Positions 25,323 through 34,233 of a stretch of DNA of 64,000 nt are shown one piece after another. The first letter of the stretch is position 1. The number at the start of each line of letters is the position of its first letter. The translations under genes were made by a program, and so were the position numbers. The notes below the pieces were generated by a model. The model made no database searches. It was not told the origin of the DNA and saw nothing but the letters and a program-made list of their open reading frames with translations. This stretch comes from Haloplanus sp. HW8-1 (GTDB lineage: Archaea > Halobacteriota > Halobacteria > Halobacteriales > Haloferacaceae), in assembly GCF_023703795.1 (NCBI RefSeq), contig NZ_CP098518.1, forward strand, positions 3,100,001 to 3,164,000, read 5' to 3'.

Positions 25323-25339
25323 GCGGTTATTATAACCGC
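25323..25339 (+). promoter_or_regulatory. Palindrome over the TATA box of htrII
   Basis: GCGGTTATTATAACCGC is a perfect 8+1+8 palindrome whose centre is the presumed TATA element, 21-37 bases before the htrII ATG. Such symmetry over a core promoter suggests a repressor or activator site. The protein that binds is unknown. Confidence 0.55.
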
Positions 25340-25359
25340 TTCACTACCCGGACGTAGGC

Positions 25360-27681
25360 ATGGCCATTCCCCTTCTGGATCATATACGAGAGCGGTACGG
25401 GCTGAAGTTGGCTGCCGCGCTCGTCGCAGCACTCCTCTTGACCGTCGCCGTCGGCGGTGTGGTGAGTGCCAACGCGTCGACCCAGTTGCGCGAGGACGTC
25501 GAACACCACATGACGGACCGAACGGAACAGCGCTCGGCACAGCTCGACGCGTGGCTCACCGGTCTGACGACCCAGGCCCGGGTGGCCTCGGACCACCCGG
25601 CACTCCGGAGCGACGACCGGGCGGCAGTCGAGTCGTATCTCGACGAACTGGTTCGGGACGAGCGGGCGCCGCCGGGCGTCGCCGCGGTCCACTACGTCGA
25701 CGCCACGTCCGGCACCATCGTGACGAGTTCCAACGACGAACTCGTCGGTGTCGACGCGCGCGCCCAGGGCGCACCGTTCGCCCAGGAAGACGTGTCGTTC
25801 GAGGGGTCGAGTGACGTGTTGGTCACCGATCCGTTCCGCCCGAACGTCGTCGACTTCACGACTGTCGCCGTCGCGACGCCGGTCGAGGGGCGGTCGGATC
25901 GGTTGCTCGTCTACATGGTCGACTTCGAAGCGCAGGTGAGCCAGTTCGCCGGCGCGAGCGACGCCGGGCGGACGGTCGTCGTCGGCGAGGACGGGACGAT
26001 CATCGCGCACCCGGAGACGGACCTGATCGGCACCGGGGCGGCGGAGACGTCGACGACCGTTCCCGACGGGGGGTTCGATGGGGCGACGTTCGTCCAGCGG
26101 GACGGCCGCGCCGTCGCAGCCGCGCCGATGGAGACGACCGACTGGGCGGTGGTCGTCTCGGAGCCAGCCTCCGAGGCCTTCGCCGTCCAGCGGGGGATCG
26201 TCTCCGGCATCGTCGGACTCATTCTCGTGGCCGTCATCTCGCTGTCGCTGATCGGCGTCACCATCGGCAGTCGGACCTCCCTGTCCCTGCGGCGTCTCTC
26301 CGGGAAGGCCGAGGCGATGGCGACGGGCGATCTGGACGTCGACCTGACGACCGGCCGAACCGACGAGATCGGACAGCTCTACTGGTCGTTCGATCAGATG
26401 CGTGCCTCGCTCCGAGAACGCATCGACGAGGCGGAGGAAGCGCTCGACGAGGCGGAGACGGCCCGCGCGGAGGCGGAGGCGGCCCGCGCGGAGGCGACCC
26501 GGACTAACGAACGCCTCGAACGCACCGCCGAGACCTACGGGGAGGTGATGCAAGACGTCGCGGACGGCGACTTCACCCGCCGGATCGACGTGAGCGACTC
26601 GAACGACGCGATGGCCACCATCGGAGTCGCGTTCAACGACATGGTTTCGGCCATCGAGTCGACGATCCGCGAGGTCAAGACCTTCGGCGCCGAGGTGGCC
26701 AACGCCGCCGAGGCAGTCGACCGGAACGCGGCCGAGGTCAAGGCGGCGAGCGAGGAAGTGAACGAGGCGGTCGCGGAGATCGCCGACGGGGCGCGCACAC
26801 AGACCGAGAGTCTTCAGGAGATGACCGGGGAGGTAAACGATCTCTCGGCCAGCGCCGAAGAAATCGCGGCGACCGTCGATACGGTCGCGGACACCTCCGA
26901 ACACGCCGCCGAGGCGGGTGCCGACGGCCGTGCCGCCGCCGAGGCGGCCGTCGAGGAACTCGCCGGGATCGAGGAGACGACGGCGGACACCCAGACCGAG
27001 GTGGAGGCACTCCACGACGAGATGGCCGAGATCGGCGAGATCGTGGACGTCATCTCCGACATCGCCGAGCAGACGAACCTGCTGGCGCTCAACGCTTCCA
27101 TCGAGGCCGCTCACGCCAACGGCGAGGCCGGCGACGCCGACGGGTTCGCCGTCGTCGCCGACGAGGTCAAGAACCTCGCGGAGGAGACCAAAGAGTCCGC
27201 GAGCGAGATCGAGGCCCGCATCGAATCCGTCCGGGAGCGAACCGAAGGGGTAGTCGAAGGCACCCAGGAGACGGGCCAGCGCGTCGCCGAGGGCGTCGAG
27301 ACCGTCGAGGGAGCCATCGAGGCGCTCGAACGTATCGCAGACTACGTCGAGGAGATCGACACGAGTATCCAGGGGATCGCCGACGCCACGGACGGCCAGG
27401 CCGACTCCACCGAGCGGGTGGTCGGGAGCCTCGACGAGGTGGCGGCCATCAGCAAGCAGACTGCCGAGGAGGCCACCGGCGTGACCGACACCGCCAGTCG
27501 ACAGGAGCGGACCCTCGCCGAGGTGGACGACGCGGCCGACGAACTGACACGGCGGGCCGCCCGCCTGCGCGAACAACTCGCGGACTTCGAGGTCGATTCG
27601 CCAGGGGCCGACGCGGCGGACGGGAGTTCCTCGGCCGGTGCGATCGGTGACGGCGGCCACACGGAGGGGGAGCGCCGATGA
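25360..27681 (+). CDS. htrII: Phototaxis/chemotaxis transducer (HtrII-like)
   Basis: A 773-residue methyl-accepting transducer. TM1 is at about 15-37. An extracellular domain of roughly 240 residues (38-279) of the dCACHE type follows, then TM2 (280-304), a HAMP region and a long coiled coil. The signalling hairpin tip IAEQTNLLALNASIEAA lies at about 568-584 and is flanked by Glu-rich methylation helices. The next gene, overlapping by four bases, encodes the sensory rhodopsin, so it relays the light signal to CheA/CheW. The large outer domain matches the Halobacterium HtrII form, which also senses a chemical, rather than the short Natronomonas form. The ligand here is unknown. Confidence 0.93.
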   Translation: MAIPLLDHIRERYGLKLAAALVAALLLTVAVGGVVSANASTQLREDVEHHMTDRTEQRSAQLDAWLTGLTTQARVASDHPALRSDDRAAVESYLDELVRDERAPPGVAAVHYVDATSGTIVTSSNDELVGVDARAQGAPFAQEDVSFEGSSDVLVTDPFRPNVVDFTTVAVATPVEGRSDRLLVYMVDFEAQVSQFAGASDAGRTVVVGEDGTIIAHPETDLIGTGAAETSTTVPDGGFDGATFVQRDGRAVAAAPMETTDWAVVVSEPASEAFAVQRGIVSGIVGLILVAVISLSLIGVTIGSRTSLSLRRLSGKAEAMATGDLDVDLTTGRTDEIGQLYWSFDQMRASLRERIDEAEEALDEAETARAEAEAARAEATRTNERLERTAETYGEVMQDVADGDFTRRIDVSDSNDAMATIGVAFNDMVSAIESTIREVKTFGAEVANAAEAVDRNAAEVKAASEEVNEAVAEIADGARTQTESLQEMTGEVNDLSASAEEIAATVDTVADTSEHAAEAGADGRAAAEAAVEELAGIEETTADTQTEVEALHDEMAEIGEIVDVISDIAEQTNLLALNASIEAAHANGEAGDADGFAVVADEVKNLAEETKESASEIEARIESVRERTEGVVEGTQETGQRVAEGVETVEGAIEALERIADYVEEIDTSIQGIADATDGQADSTERVVGSLDEVAAISKQTAEEATGVTDTASRQERTLAEVDDAADELTRRAARLREQLADFEVDSPGADAADGSSSAGAIGDGGHTEGERR

Positions 27682-28418
27682 TCGGCTCGACCGCGACGTG
27701 GGCCGCAATCGGCGCCGTCGGCATGGCGCTCGGCACCCTCCCGCCGCTGTGGGGGCTGGGGAACGATCCCGAGCGGCGCACCCACTACCTCGTCCTCGCC
27801 GGCGTGACCGGCATCGCGGCCGTGGCGTACGCGCTGATGGCGTTCGGGATCGGAGACCTCGTCGTCTCCGGACGGGTCGTCTCACTCCCGCGATACGTGG
27901 ACTGGCTGCTCACGACCCCGCTCATTCTCCTCTTTCTCTCCCTCTTGGGGAACACCGGCCGTGGCTCGCTCACGCGACTCGTCGTCGCCGACGTGACGCT
28001 ACTCGTCCTCGGCGCCGTCGCGGTCGCCGTACCCGGGACCGTCCGCTGGCTGGCGTTCGCCGGCGGTCTCGCCGCCTTCGGGGTGCTGGTGTACGAACTC
28101 TACGCCCGCATTCCCCGGCTAGCGTCGTTCTCCAGCGAGCGGGCGCGCATCCTCTTCGTCACGCTTCGCAACCTGACGATCGCGCTCTGGACGCTGTACC
28201 CCGTCGTCTGGGTCCTGGCGCCGTCGGGCATCGGCTTGCTCACCCGTGACATGACGATGCTGGTCGTCGCCTACCTCGACTTGATCAGCAAGGCGGCGTT
28301 CGTCGCGCTCGCAGTCGACGGCATGGACGCTCTCGCCGACGTCGACCGTGGCGCCGCCGCCGCCGGTGCCGTCACGGTCGAGCGCGCCCCGGACGCCGAC
28401 TCGGGAACCGCCGACTGA
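27678..28418 (+). CDS. sop2: Sensory rhodopsin II-type photoreceptor
   Basis: A 246-residue seven-helix retinal protein. Numbering coincides with Natronomonas SRII: counter-ion D75 in RYVDWLLTTP, F86 where proton pumps have the donor Asp, Y174 in WTLYP, D201 and the Schiff-base K205 in YLDLISK. Lack of an Asp at 86 and the pairing with a transducer indicate a sensor, not a pump. Position 204, Thr in NpSRII and essential for signalling through its bond to Y174, is Ser here, so the hydroxyl is kept. The tail (about 215-246) is acidic. The start overlaps htrII (ATGA). Confidence 0.94.
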   Translation: MIGSTATWAAIGAVGMALGTLPPLWGLGNDPERRTHYLVLAGVTGIAAVAYALMAFGIGDLVVSGRVVSLPRYVDWLLTTPLILLFLSLLGNTGRGSLTRLVVADVTLLVLGAVAVAVPGTVRWLAFAGGLAAFGVLVYELYARIPRLASFSSERARILFVTLRNLTIALWTLYPVVWVLAPSGIGLLTRDMTMLVVAYLDLISKAAFVALAVDGMDALADVDRGAAAAGAVTVERAPDADSGTAD

Positions 28419-28427
28419 CGCCCGCGA

Positions 28428-28441
28428 TCTCGTTTTTTCCC
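28428..28441 (+). terminator. T-rich terminator after sop2
   Basis: CTCGTTTTTTCCC follows the sop2 stop by about 15 bases. Oligo-T tracts are the usual archaeal terminator. Confidence 0.5.
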
Positions 28442-28553
28442 GAGTGTCTCGGCGCTCACACCACGACCCATACAGCGGCCGACTCCTCGGTTTAGCTTCT
28501 CTCCGTGGATGGCGATGCGTCCGCCGAGACCGGCGAGGTCGCCGTCCACATAG

Positions 28554-28886
28554 ATGGGGGCCGACGATCGGCTGTCGGTCCGGACGGTCACCGACGCCAC
28601 CCTCGACGCCGCGACCGTCGCCCTCTACACCGACGAAAGCGAGGCCGCCGCCAGCGACGCCATCGCCGACGACGGCTCCGGCATCCCCGACGCGGAGCGG
28701 GAAGCCGTCTTCGAGATGGGCGACACCACCGCCGACGAGAGGACGGCACCGGAGCTCGCCGTCGTCGAACGGATCGTAGACGAACACCGGCGGACCGTCG
28801 GCGTCGGCGATCTCTACGAGAAAGGGGCGGGAGAAGGCGGAGTGTCGACGTCGTCGACTAGGGCGCTTCGCCGGTTTCGATCGTGA
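28554..28886 (+). pseudogene. Decayed histidine-kinase C-terminus
   Basis: The frame from 28554 contains IADDGSGIPDAEREAVFEMGDTT, a clear match to the N- and G1-box region of HATPase_c domains. A degenerate G2 segment (APELAVVERIVDEHR) follows, lacking the usual GTGFGL glycines. There is no dimerisation domain or sensor before it, and the end runs past the ferredoxin stop at 28858. I read it as a remnant of a sensor kinase, perhaps once linked to the phototaxis genes. Confidence 0.6.
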
Positions 28887-29457
28887 AGTCGGCCTTCGGG
28901 TAGGCCACGCAGGTCAGGGTGTAGCCGTCGCCGAGTTCGTTGTCGTCGAGCATCTGCTGATCGTCGTGGACGACGTAGTCCTCGGCGTTCCCCCCGGAGG
29001 TGATCTGGCCGGCACACGAGACACACTGGCCCTGCCGGCAGGCGTAGGGCAGGTCCCAGCCGGCGTCCTCGCCGGCTTCGAGGACGGTCTCGTTCTCGGC
29101 CACCTCGATGGTGTCCCCCTCCTTTGCGTACTCGATCTCGAAGGTTTCGGCCTCGTCGTCCGAGACGTCCCACGGACCGGACTCCTCGGCCGCCTCGGCG
29201 CCTCCTTCGAGTTCGGCGCCCTCCTCCTCGCCCGCCACGGCCCCCGCGGCGACGGCACCGCCGCCGCCGGCGCCGATGGCCCGGTTCATCGGTTCCGGGA
29301 ACTCCGTCTCGGGCACCGACTCGGCCCGGCGCTCGAGTACCTCCTGGCTGATGTCGGTTGTGGGCGTCCACCCCGTCCCCTTCGAGAGATGCAGGGCGAC
29401 GGCCGTGAGCGTGAGGGCTGCGCCGATACTCAGCCCCACCAGATTTACCTCGACCAT
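28858..29457 (-). CDS. Membrane-anchored [2Fe-2S] ferredoxin
   Basis: A 199-residue protein with an N-terminal membrane helix (about 5-24), an acidic Gly/Glu/Ala linker (about 60-95) and a plant-type ferredoxin domain (about 105-197). The cluster ligands are visible in ACRQGQCVSC and a distal TLTC. Such anchored ferredoxins would deliver electrons at the membrane, for instance to a desaturase or oxidoreductase. The partner is unknown. It converges on the kinase remnant. Confidence 0.9.
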   Translation of the reverse strand: MVEVNLVGLSIGAALTLTAVALHLSKGTGWTPTTDISQEVLERRAESVPETEFPEPMNRAIGAGGGGAVAAGAVAGEEEGAELEGGAEAAEESGPWDVSDDEAETFEIEYAKEGDTIEVAENETVLEAGEDAGWDLPYACRQGQCVSCAGQITSGGNAEDYVVHDDQQMLDDNELGDGYTLTCVAYPKADFTIETGEAP

Positions 29458-29515
29458 AACCGGGGCTTTGGATGCAGGGGTTAAGGGAATTGTGATCCTC
29501 GCGCCGGCCGGGGGT

Positions 29516-30412
29516 TCACTCCTCCCGGCGGGCGACCTCGTGGCGGCCGAACCCGTAGCGCAGACGGTTGGCGAGGCGTCGCGAGAACCGATCCCGGCGC
29601 GAGGCGAACCGCTCGGCGAGCGCTTGGTGGATCAGCGGTACCGGCACCTCGCGTTCCAGCGCCTCCCAAACCGTCCACGTCCCCGTCGACCCGCCGGCGA
29701 CGTGGTCCGCCACGTCGCCCAGATCGCTCCCCTCCTCGCGGAACGCCTCCTCGCAGAGTTCGAGCAGCCACGACCGGATCACTGCGCCGTTGTTCCACGT
29801 CCGTGCGACCGCTTCGAGGTCGAGGTCGTACCGGCCCTCGAAGAGTAGCTCGAACCCCTCGCCGTAGGCCTGCATCAGGGCGTACTCGACGCCGTTGTGG
29901 ACCATCTTCACGTAGTGGCCCGCGCCCGCGGGGCCCATCCGGTCGTGCCCGTCGGGACCGGTCGCGACGGCGTCGAAGACGGGACGCATCGTCTCGTAGG
30001 CGTCTTCGGGTCCGCCGACCATGAGCGAGAAGCCGAGGTCGGCCCCCGCGGGCCCGCCGCTCGTCCCGCAGTCGAGGTAGGCGGCCGGCGTCGACTCGGC
30101 GCGGCGGACGGAGTCCTCGAAGTGGGAGTTGCCGCCGTCGACGACCACGTCCGCGCCCGACAGGTGTGGTTCGAGTTCGTCGAGTGCGGCGTCGACCGCA
30201 TCCCCCGCCGGCACCATCAGCCAGATCCGTTTCTCGTCGCCGAGGCGGTCCGCGAGCGCCGACAGCGAGTCGGCCGTTCCCGCGCCAGCGTCGGCGGCCG
30301 TCGCCACCGCTTCGTCGTCGATGTCGAACGCGACGACGTCGTGTCCCTCCGTGAGGACGCGTTCGACGACGATCTGTCCCATCCGCCCCAGTCCGACCAC
30401 ACCGAGTTCCAT
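29516..30412 (-). CDS. gnd: 6-phosphogluconate dehydrogenase (decarboxylating)
   Basis: A 298-residue short-form (GntZ/GndA-type) enzyme that oxidises 6-phosphogluconate to ribulose 5-phosphate and CO2. It has an N-terminal Rossmann site GVVGLGRMGQ, DGGNSHFEDS, CGTSGGPAGA and the catalytic KMVHNGVEYALMQ. GGSTGTW lies near the end. The ATG at 30412 was chosen because upstream in-frame codons encode a low-complexity Thr run from a GTGGTT repeat. It likely feeds the pentose supply of haloarchaea. Confidence 0.92.
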   Translation of the reverse strand: MELGVVGLGRMGQIVVERVLTEGHDVVAFDIDDEAVATAADAGAGTADSLSALADRLGDEKRIWLMVPAGDAVDAALDELEPHLSGADVVVDGGNSHFEDSVRRAESTPAAYLDCGTSGGPAGADLGFSLMVGGPEDAYETMRPVFDAVATGPDGHDRMGPAGAGHYVKMVHNGVEYALMQAYGEGFELLFEGRYDLDLEAVARTWNNGAVIRSWLLELCEEAFREEGSDLGDVADHVAGGSTGTWTVWEALEREVPVPLIHQALAERFASRRDRFSRRLANRLRYGFGRHEVARREE

Positions 30413-30435
30413 ACCGGGGACTCCCGCGCGCCGGG

Positions 30436-30468
30436 AGGTAGTGGTTGTGGTTGTGGTCGTGGTTGCGG
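30436..30468. repeat. Short GTGGTT tandem repeat
   Basis: Five to six imperfect copies of GTGGTT/GTGGTC lie in the intergenic space upstream of gnd. It is a simple-sequence tract prone to length change. Confidence 0.7.
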
Positions 30469-30539
30469 GTCGGTCCCCCACCGCCTCGCTACCCCGTACC
30501 ACCGGAAGACGTTTTATCGTCGGCCGATCCGTCACCCGT

Positions 30540-31169
30540 ATGAACCGGTCCCTGTCGACGCTGCTCGCCGCGCTCGTCGCCCTCTCGCTCGTCGGCGCGC
30601 CGGTCACGATGGCCGACTGGGGCGAACAGGCGACCGTCTCCGCCGAACCCGTCGAGCCGAACCGGATCGACGACGAGACGCCGGTCCTGCAGTACCGGTC
30701 GCTCTCGCCGTCCGCACGGACGGCCGTTCGCCGCGCCATCGAGGACCCCGACGGCACTCACGTCATCTACGGTCAGGAGGACTTCCCCGAGGACTTCGCC
30801 TACTCCGACTACAGCGAACCCGGATACGGGCTGTACGCCGTCGCCTACGAGGGACAACACTACCGGCTCTATACGTATGCCGCCGGGGGCTTCCCGTTCG
30901 TCTACTGGCTCTACGAACTCCCCTTCGTCGTCTACGGACTCGTCCTCGGCTTGCTCGCGTTCCGCGTCGCCCGGGGCGAGCGCTCGCCGCGGACGGCGAC
31001 GCTCGCGGCGCTCCCCGGTGTCGCCGTCCACCTCCTCGGCCCCGAGTTCGACTTCCCGCTGCTCGCGCCGATGGCCGTCGTCGCGCTCGGCGCCCTGTCG
31101 GCCGCGATTGCCGTTGTCCTCCTCGTCCGTGATCCCGACCTGGATCTCGGCGACGTCCGCCGGGGGTGA
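30540..31169 (+). CDS. Secreted/anchored membrane protein of unknown function
   Basis: A 209-residue protein with a signal peptide (residues 1-24), an extracellular segment of about 90 residues with SPSARTAVRRAIEDPDG and YEGQHYRLYTY, then three membrane helices (about 120-140, 148-165 and 172-192) and an acidic tail. A TATA-like TTTTATC (30512-30518) is 22-28 bases upstream. The pattern resembles DUF7979-type haloarchaeal proteins, a tentative link. Confidence 0.65.
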   Translation: MNRSLSTLLAALVALSLVGAPVTMADWGEQATVSAEPVEPNRIDDETPVLQYRSLSPSARTAVRRAIEDPDGTHVIYGQEDFPEDFAYSDYSEPGYGLYAVAYEGQHYRLYTYAAGGFPFVYWLYELPFVVYGLVLGLLAFRVARGERSPRTATLAALPGVAVHLLGPEFDFPLLAPMAVVALGALSAAIAVVLLVRDPDLDLGDVRRG

Positions 31170-31217
31170 TCGCCCGCCGCCCCGGGCGCTTTTGCCCGCC
31201 GGTCGTCACGCTCACGT

Positions 31218-32315
31218 ATGGACGACCGCATCCGCGCCCACGCCGAGACGCTCGTCGACTGGAGCGCCCGCGTCGATCCCGGTGACGACGTGGTGCTTCG
31301 CGTCGCCGAGGATGCTCACGACCTCGCCGTCGCTGTCGCGGCCGTCCTCGGCGACCGCGGGGCGAACCTACTGGCCACCTATGGCTCCGACGAGATGACC
31401 CGCGCGTATCTCCGCGCCCACGACGGCGACTTCGCCCCCGCCGAGGCCGAACGCGCACTCTACGACCGCGCCGACGTCTACCTCTCGCTCGGCGGCGGCC
31501 GGAACACCGCCGCGACGGCCGACGTCCCCGGCGACGTACGGGGGGAACACGCCCACGCTCGGGCGGAGGTCCGCGAGGCACGCATGGCGACCGACTGGGT
31601 GTCGACCGTCCACCCCACCCGCTCGCTCGCCCAGGCCGCCGGCATGTCCTACGCGGCCTATCGCGACTTCGTCTACGACGCCGTCCTCCGGGACTGGGAG
31701 AGCCTCGCCGCGGAGATGGCGGGGCTGACGGAGATCCTTGACGACGGCGACGAAGTCCGGATCGTCGCCGACGGCACCGACGTGACCCTCCCCATCGAGG
31801 GACGGACCGCCGTGAACAGCGCCGCCTCCGTCGCCTACGACTCCCACAACCTTCCCAGCGGCGAGGTGTTCACCGCCCCGGTCGGCGCCGATGGCGAGGT
31901 GACCTTCGACGTGCCCATCACGGTCCAGGGGACGGCGCTCCGTGACGCCAGCCTCGTCTTCGAGAGCGGCGAGGTGGTCGAGTTCTCGGCGGCGGCCGGC
32001 GAGGCGGCCCTCGCCGACCTACTCGACACCGACGACGGCGCGAAGCGACTCGGCGAACTCGGGATCGGCATGAATCGCGGCATCACCCGCCCCACCGACA
32101 ACGTCCTCTTCGACGAGAAGATGGCCGGGACCGTCCATCTCGCTCTCGGTCGTGCCTACGACGCCTGCCTCCCGGACGGCCAGGCGGGCAACGGGAGCGC
32201 GATCCACGTCGACCTCATCACCCGGATGGGTGAGGGATCGCGCCTCGTCGTCGACGGCGCGACGATTCAGCGGGACGGCGTCTTCCGGTGGGAGGAGGGG
32301 TTCGACGGACAGTGA
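31218..32315 (+). CDS. Aminopeptidase (M29 family)
   Basis: A 365-residue cytoplasmic metallopeptidase of the M29 (AMPS/PepS) family, which removes N-terminal residues from peptides using two metals. NLPSGEVFTAPV holds a metal-binding Glu, EKMAGTVHLALGRAY holds further Glu/His ligands, and IHVDLITRM a His-X-Asp near the end. The length is slightly below the usual 370-410. Its stop overlaps the GTG of the phosphodiesterase gene (GTGA). Confidence 0.88.
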   Translation: MDDRIRAHAETLVDWSARVDPGDDVVLRVAEDAHDLAVAVAAVLGDRGANLLATYGSDEMTRAYLRAHDGDFAPAEAERALYDRADVYLSLGGGRNTAATADVPGDVRGEHAHARAEVREARMATDWVSTVHPTRSLAQAAGMSYAAYRDFVYDAVLRDWESLAAEMAGLTEILDDGDEVRIVADGTDVTLPIEGRTAVNSAASVAYDSHNLPSGEVFTAPVGADGEVTFDVPITVQGTALRDASLVFESGEVVEFSAAAGEAALADLLDTDDGAKRLGELGIGMNRGITRPTDNVLFDEKMAGTVHLALGRAYDACLPDGQAGNGSAIHVDLITRMGEGSRLVVDGATIQRDGVFRWEEGFDGQ

Positions 32316-33043
32316 CCGCCGTCGTCGCCCACCGCGGCTTCGCGGGTGTCAACCCCGAGAACACCGTCGCAGCCGTCCGCGCGGCCGCCGCCCGCGCCGA
32401 CAGCGTCGAGGTCGACGTGGTCGCCTGCGCCGACGGCACGCCCGTCGTCTTCCACGACGCCCGCCTCGACGGCCGCGGGGAGAGCCGCGGGATCACCGAC
32501 GGGACGGGGGCGGTGGCGGACCTCCCGCCGGAGACGGTGACGGCCGCGACCGTCGGTCCGAGCGAGGAGACGGTGCCCACGCTCGCCGACCTCTGTGGGG
32601 CCACGGCGGTTCCGCTGGACGTGGAACTCAAGCGCCCCGACGCAGTGGTCCGTCGGGGGTCGATCCCGCCGTCGGACCGCGACGCCGCCCGGGAGCGGTG
32701 GCTGCCGTTCGTCGACCGCGTCCTCGATGCGCTCGACGACCGGTCGGTCCGCTTCTCGTCGTTCTCGGAGGGGGCGCTTGCGGCGGTCCGGGAGCGCGAT
32801 CCGGACGCCCGTCTCGCGGCGCTCTGTCGTGACTACGCGACGGGGCGGGAACTCACCGATCGGTACGATGCCGACGCGATCCACCCGCCGCTGTCGGCCG
32901 TCCGCGGCGCCGACCTCGACGCCGACTGCACGGTCAACGTCTGGACGGTCCGGACGTGGGACGAGGCGGTCGCGGCGGTCGAGGCCGGCGCCGACGGCCT
33001 GATCGCGGACTATCCGGGGCTAGAGCGGTGGCTGGAGGCGTAG
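32312..33043 (+). CDS. Glycerophosphodiester phosphodiesterase
   Basis: A 243-residue TIM-barrel enzyme that cleaves glycerophosphodiesters to glycerol 3-phosphate and an alcohol. HRGFAGVNPENT near the start holds the catalytic His and Glu, VEVDVVACADGTPVVFHD holds the metal-binding pair and second His, and VNVWTVRTWDEA and DGLIADYPG mark the C-terminus. GTG 32312 overlaps the peptidase stop and gives the family-typical start. The stop is followed three bases later by the 3' end of the RNase P RNA on the other strand. Confidence 0.9.
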   Translation: MTAVVAHRGFAGVNPENTVAAVRAAAARADSVEVDVVACADGTPVVFHDARLDGRGESRGITDGTGAVADLPPETVTAATVGPSEETVPTLADLCGATAVPLDVELKRPDAVVRRGSIPPSDRDAARERWLPFVDRVLDALDDRSVRFSSFSEGALAAVRERDPDARLAALCRDYATGRELTDRYDADAIHPPLSAVRGADLDADCTVNVWTVRTWDEAVAAVEAGADGLIADYPGLERWLEA

Positions 33044-33046
33044 AGC

Positions 33047-33507
33047 GGCTGAGAGGAGTAAGCCCCCTTCCGTTCTCCCGGCATTCGGCTGAGCGTCCAC
33101 CTCCGCGTCCGGACTACCTTGACGAGGCGGACTTGCACCGGTGAGGATTCGCCGTTCCATCCGTTCTCGGCCGTCGAATTGCGGCTTCCGCCGCTCGCAT
33201 CGTCCGTGATCGCTATGCGATCACGCGGTTCACGGCTTGCACCGTTCACCTGCCGGAGACGCGTAGCGTCTCCCTACTCGCGACTGACGCCGCTCGCATC
33301 GAGGCGCGGAGCGCCTCACAGCCCTCGGTGGGTCAACTCCCCTCGCTTGCGCTCGGGTTCGCACACCTCATCGGTCGGGCCGAGTGGTCTCGTTTCTGTT
33401 CCAGAGCCAGCCGTCTCCGACTCCGGGCTTGCGCCCGGTCACCCGTCCGGACGGTGGGGGGACTTTCCTCATGTCCTGGTGGACACGGGAGCCGGGCTCT
33501 CTCTGCC
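33047..33507 (-). ncRNA. rnpB: RNase P RNA
   Basis: The minus strand contains the conserved GAGGAAAGTCC (33467-33477, CR-I), the ACAGAAA block (CR-II/III region, near 33393-33399) and a CTTACTCCTCTCAGCC 3' end. The 5' GGCAGAGAG can pair with the 3' CTCTCAGCC to form P1, giving an RNA of about 461 bases, typical for Halobacteria. Several strong hairpins (for example AGACGCTACGCGTCT) explain why this tract has odd ORFs on both strands. The ends are estimated from P1 pairing and the TATA distance. Confidence 0.9.
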
Positions 33508-33530
33508 ACGCTTATCTACCCGGGGTGGCC

Positions 33531-33538
33531 GAATAAGC
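33531..33538 (-). promoter_or_regulatory. TATA-like promoter of rnpB
   Basis: GCTTATTC on the minus strand lies 24-31 bases before the inferred RNA 5' end at 33507. Confidence 0.6.
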
Positions 33539-33598
33539 CGTTCGGTCGACCGACCCGTCGGCCGGAAATCATCACGGTCTTCCCCGGTGGAAAGGAAG

Positions 33599-33606
33599 GC
33601 TTAAAG
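33599..33606 (+). promoter_or_regulatory. TATA-like promoter of the AMMECR1 gene
   Basis: GCTTAAAG lies 25-32 bases before ATG 33631, the leaderless spacing. Confidence 0.6.
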
Positions 33607-33630
33607 TCGGTTCGGGGCATCGTATGACGC

Positions 33631-34233
33631 ATGTCAGAGGCGCAGACGGTACACCTTTCTTACGAGGATGGCGCCCGAGCGGTCGAACTGGCCCGCGAGG
33701 CCGTCGAAGCGTACGTGCTTCAGGGGCAGCGCGAACAGCCAGGGAGCATGCGCGACGCGTTCTACGCACGCACCGGGTCGTTCGTCCGGATCACGTCGAC
33801 CCGCGGCCGCGGACGCCTCCGCGGCTGTGCCGGGGCCTATCGCGGGAACGACCAGCTCGGCCACGCCATCGTCGACGCCGCCATCACCGCTGCGTCGGAC
33901 GACTCCTGTGGCTCCGAAGTCGAACCCCCCGAACTGGAGAGCCTCAACATCTCCATCTGTGTCGTCTGCAATCACGTCCTCACGAACGACCCGCTCGCCG
34001 ACCTCGAACTCGGCACACACGGCATCGCCATCGACGCCGACGGTCAGCACGCCTGGATGTACCCCACGCTCCCGGTCGAAAACGACTGGAACGAAGAACA
34101 GTTTCTCACCCACGCCTGTCGGAAAGCCGGCCTCACACCGCTCGCCTGGCAGGACGACGACACCATGATCACGCTCTTCGAGGGACAGGTCTTCCGCGAG
34201 CGCCCCGAGGGCGGCAGCGTCGAACAGCTCTAG
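33631..34233 (+). CDS. AMMECR1-domain protein
   Basis: A 200-residue protein covering the whole AMMECR1 fold, with the hallmark LRGCAGAYRG near residue 62. Archaeal members are conserved single-domain proteins of unsettled function, sometimes linked to radical SAM or RNA metabolism. The stop TAG interlocks with that of pncB in a shared CTAG (34230-34233). Confidence 0.9.
   Translation: MSEAQTVHLSYEDGARAVELAREAVEAYVLQGQREQPGSMRDAFYARTGSFVRITSTRGRGRLRGCAGAYRGNDQLGHAIVDAAITAASDDSCGSEVEPPELESLNISICVVCNHVLTNDPLADLELGTHGIAIDADGQHAWMYPTLPVENDWNEEQFLTHACRKAGLTPLAWQDDDTMITLFEGQVFRERPEGGSVEQL

Noticed and set aside
25330-27885. An 851-codon minus-strand open frame
   Set aside because: It is the mirror of the htrII gene, whose signalling motif is intact; the product is repetitive and unlike any protein I know.
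33119-33627. Two overlapping ORFs between the phosphodiesterase and AMMECR1 genes
   Set aside because: The region is RNase P RNA on the minus strand; the frames are a by-product of its GC-rich hairpins.
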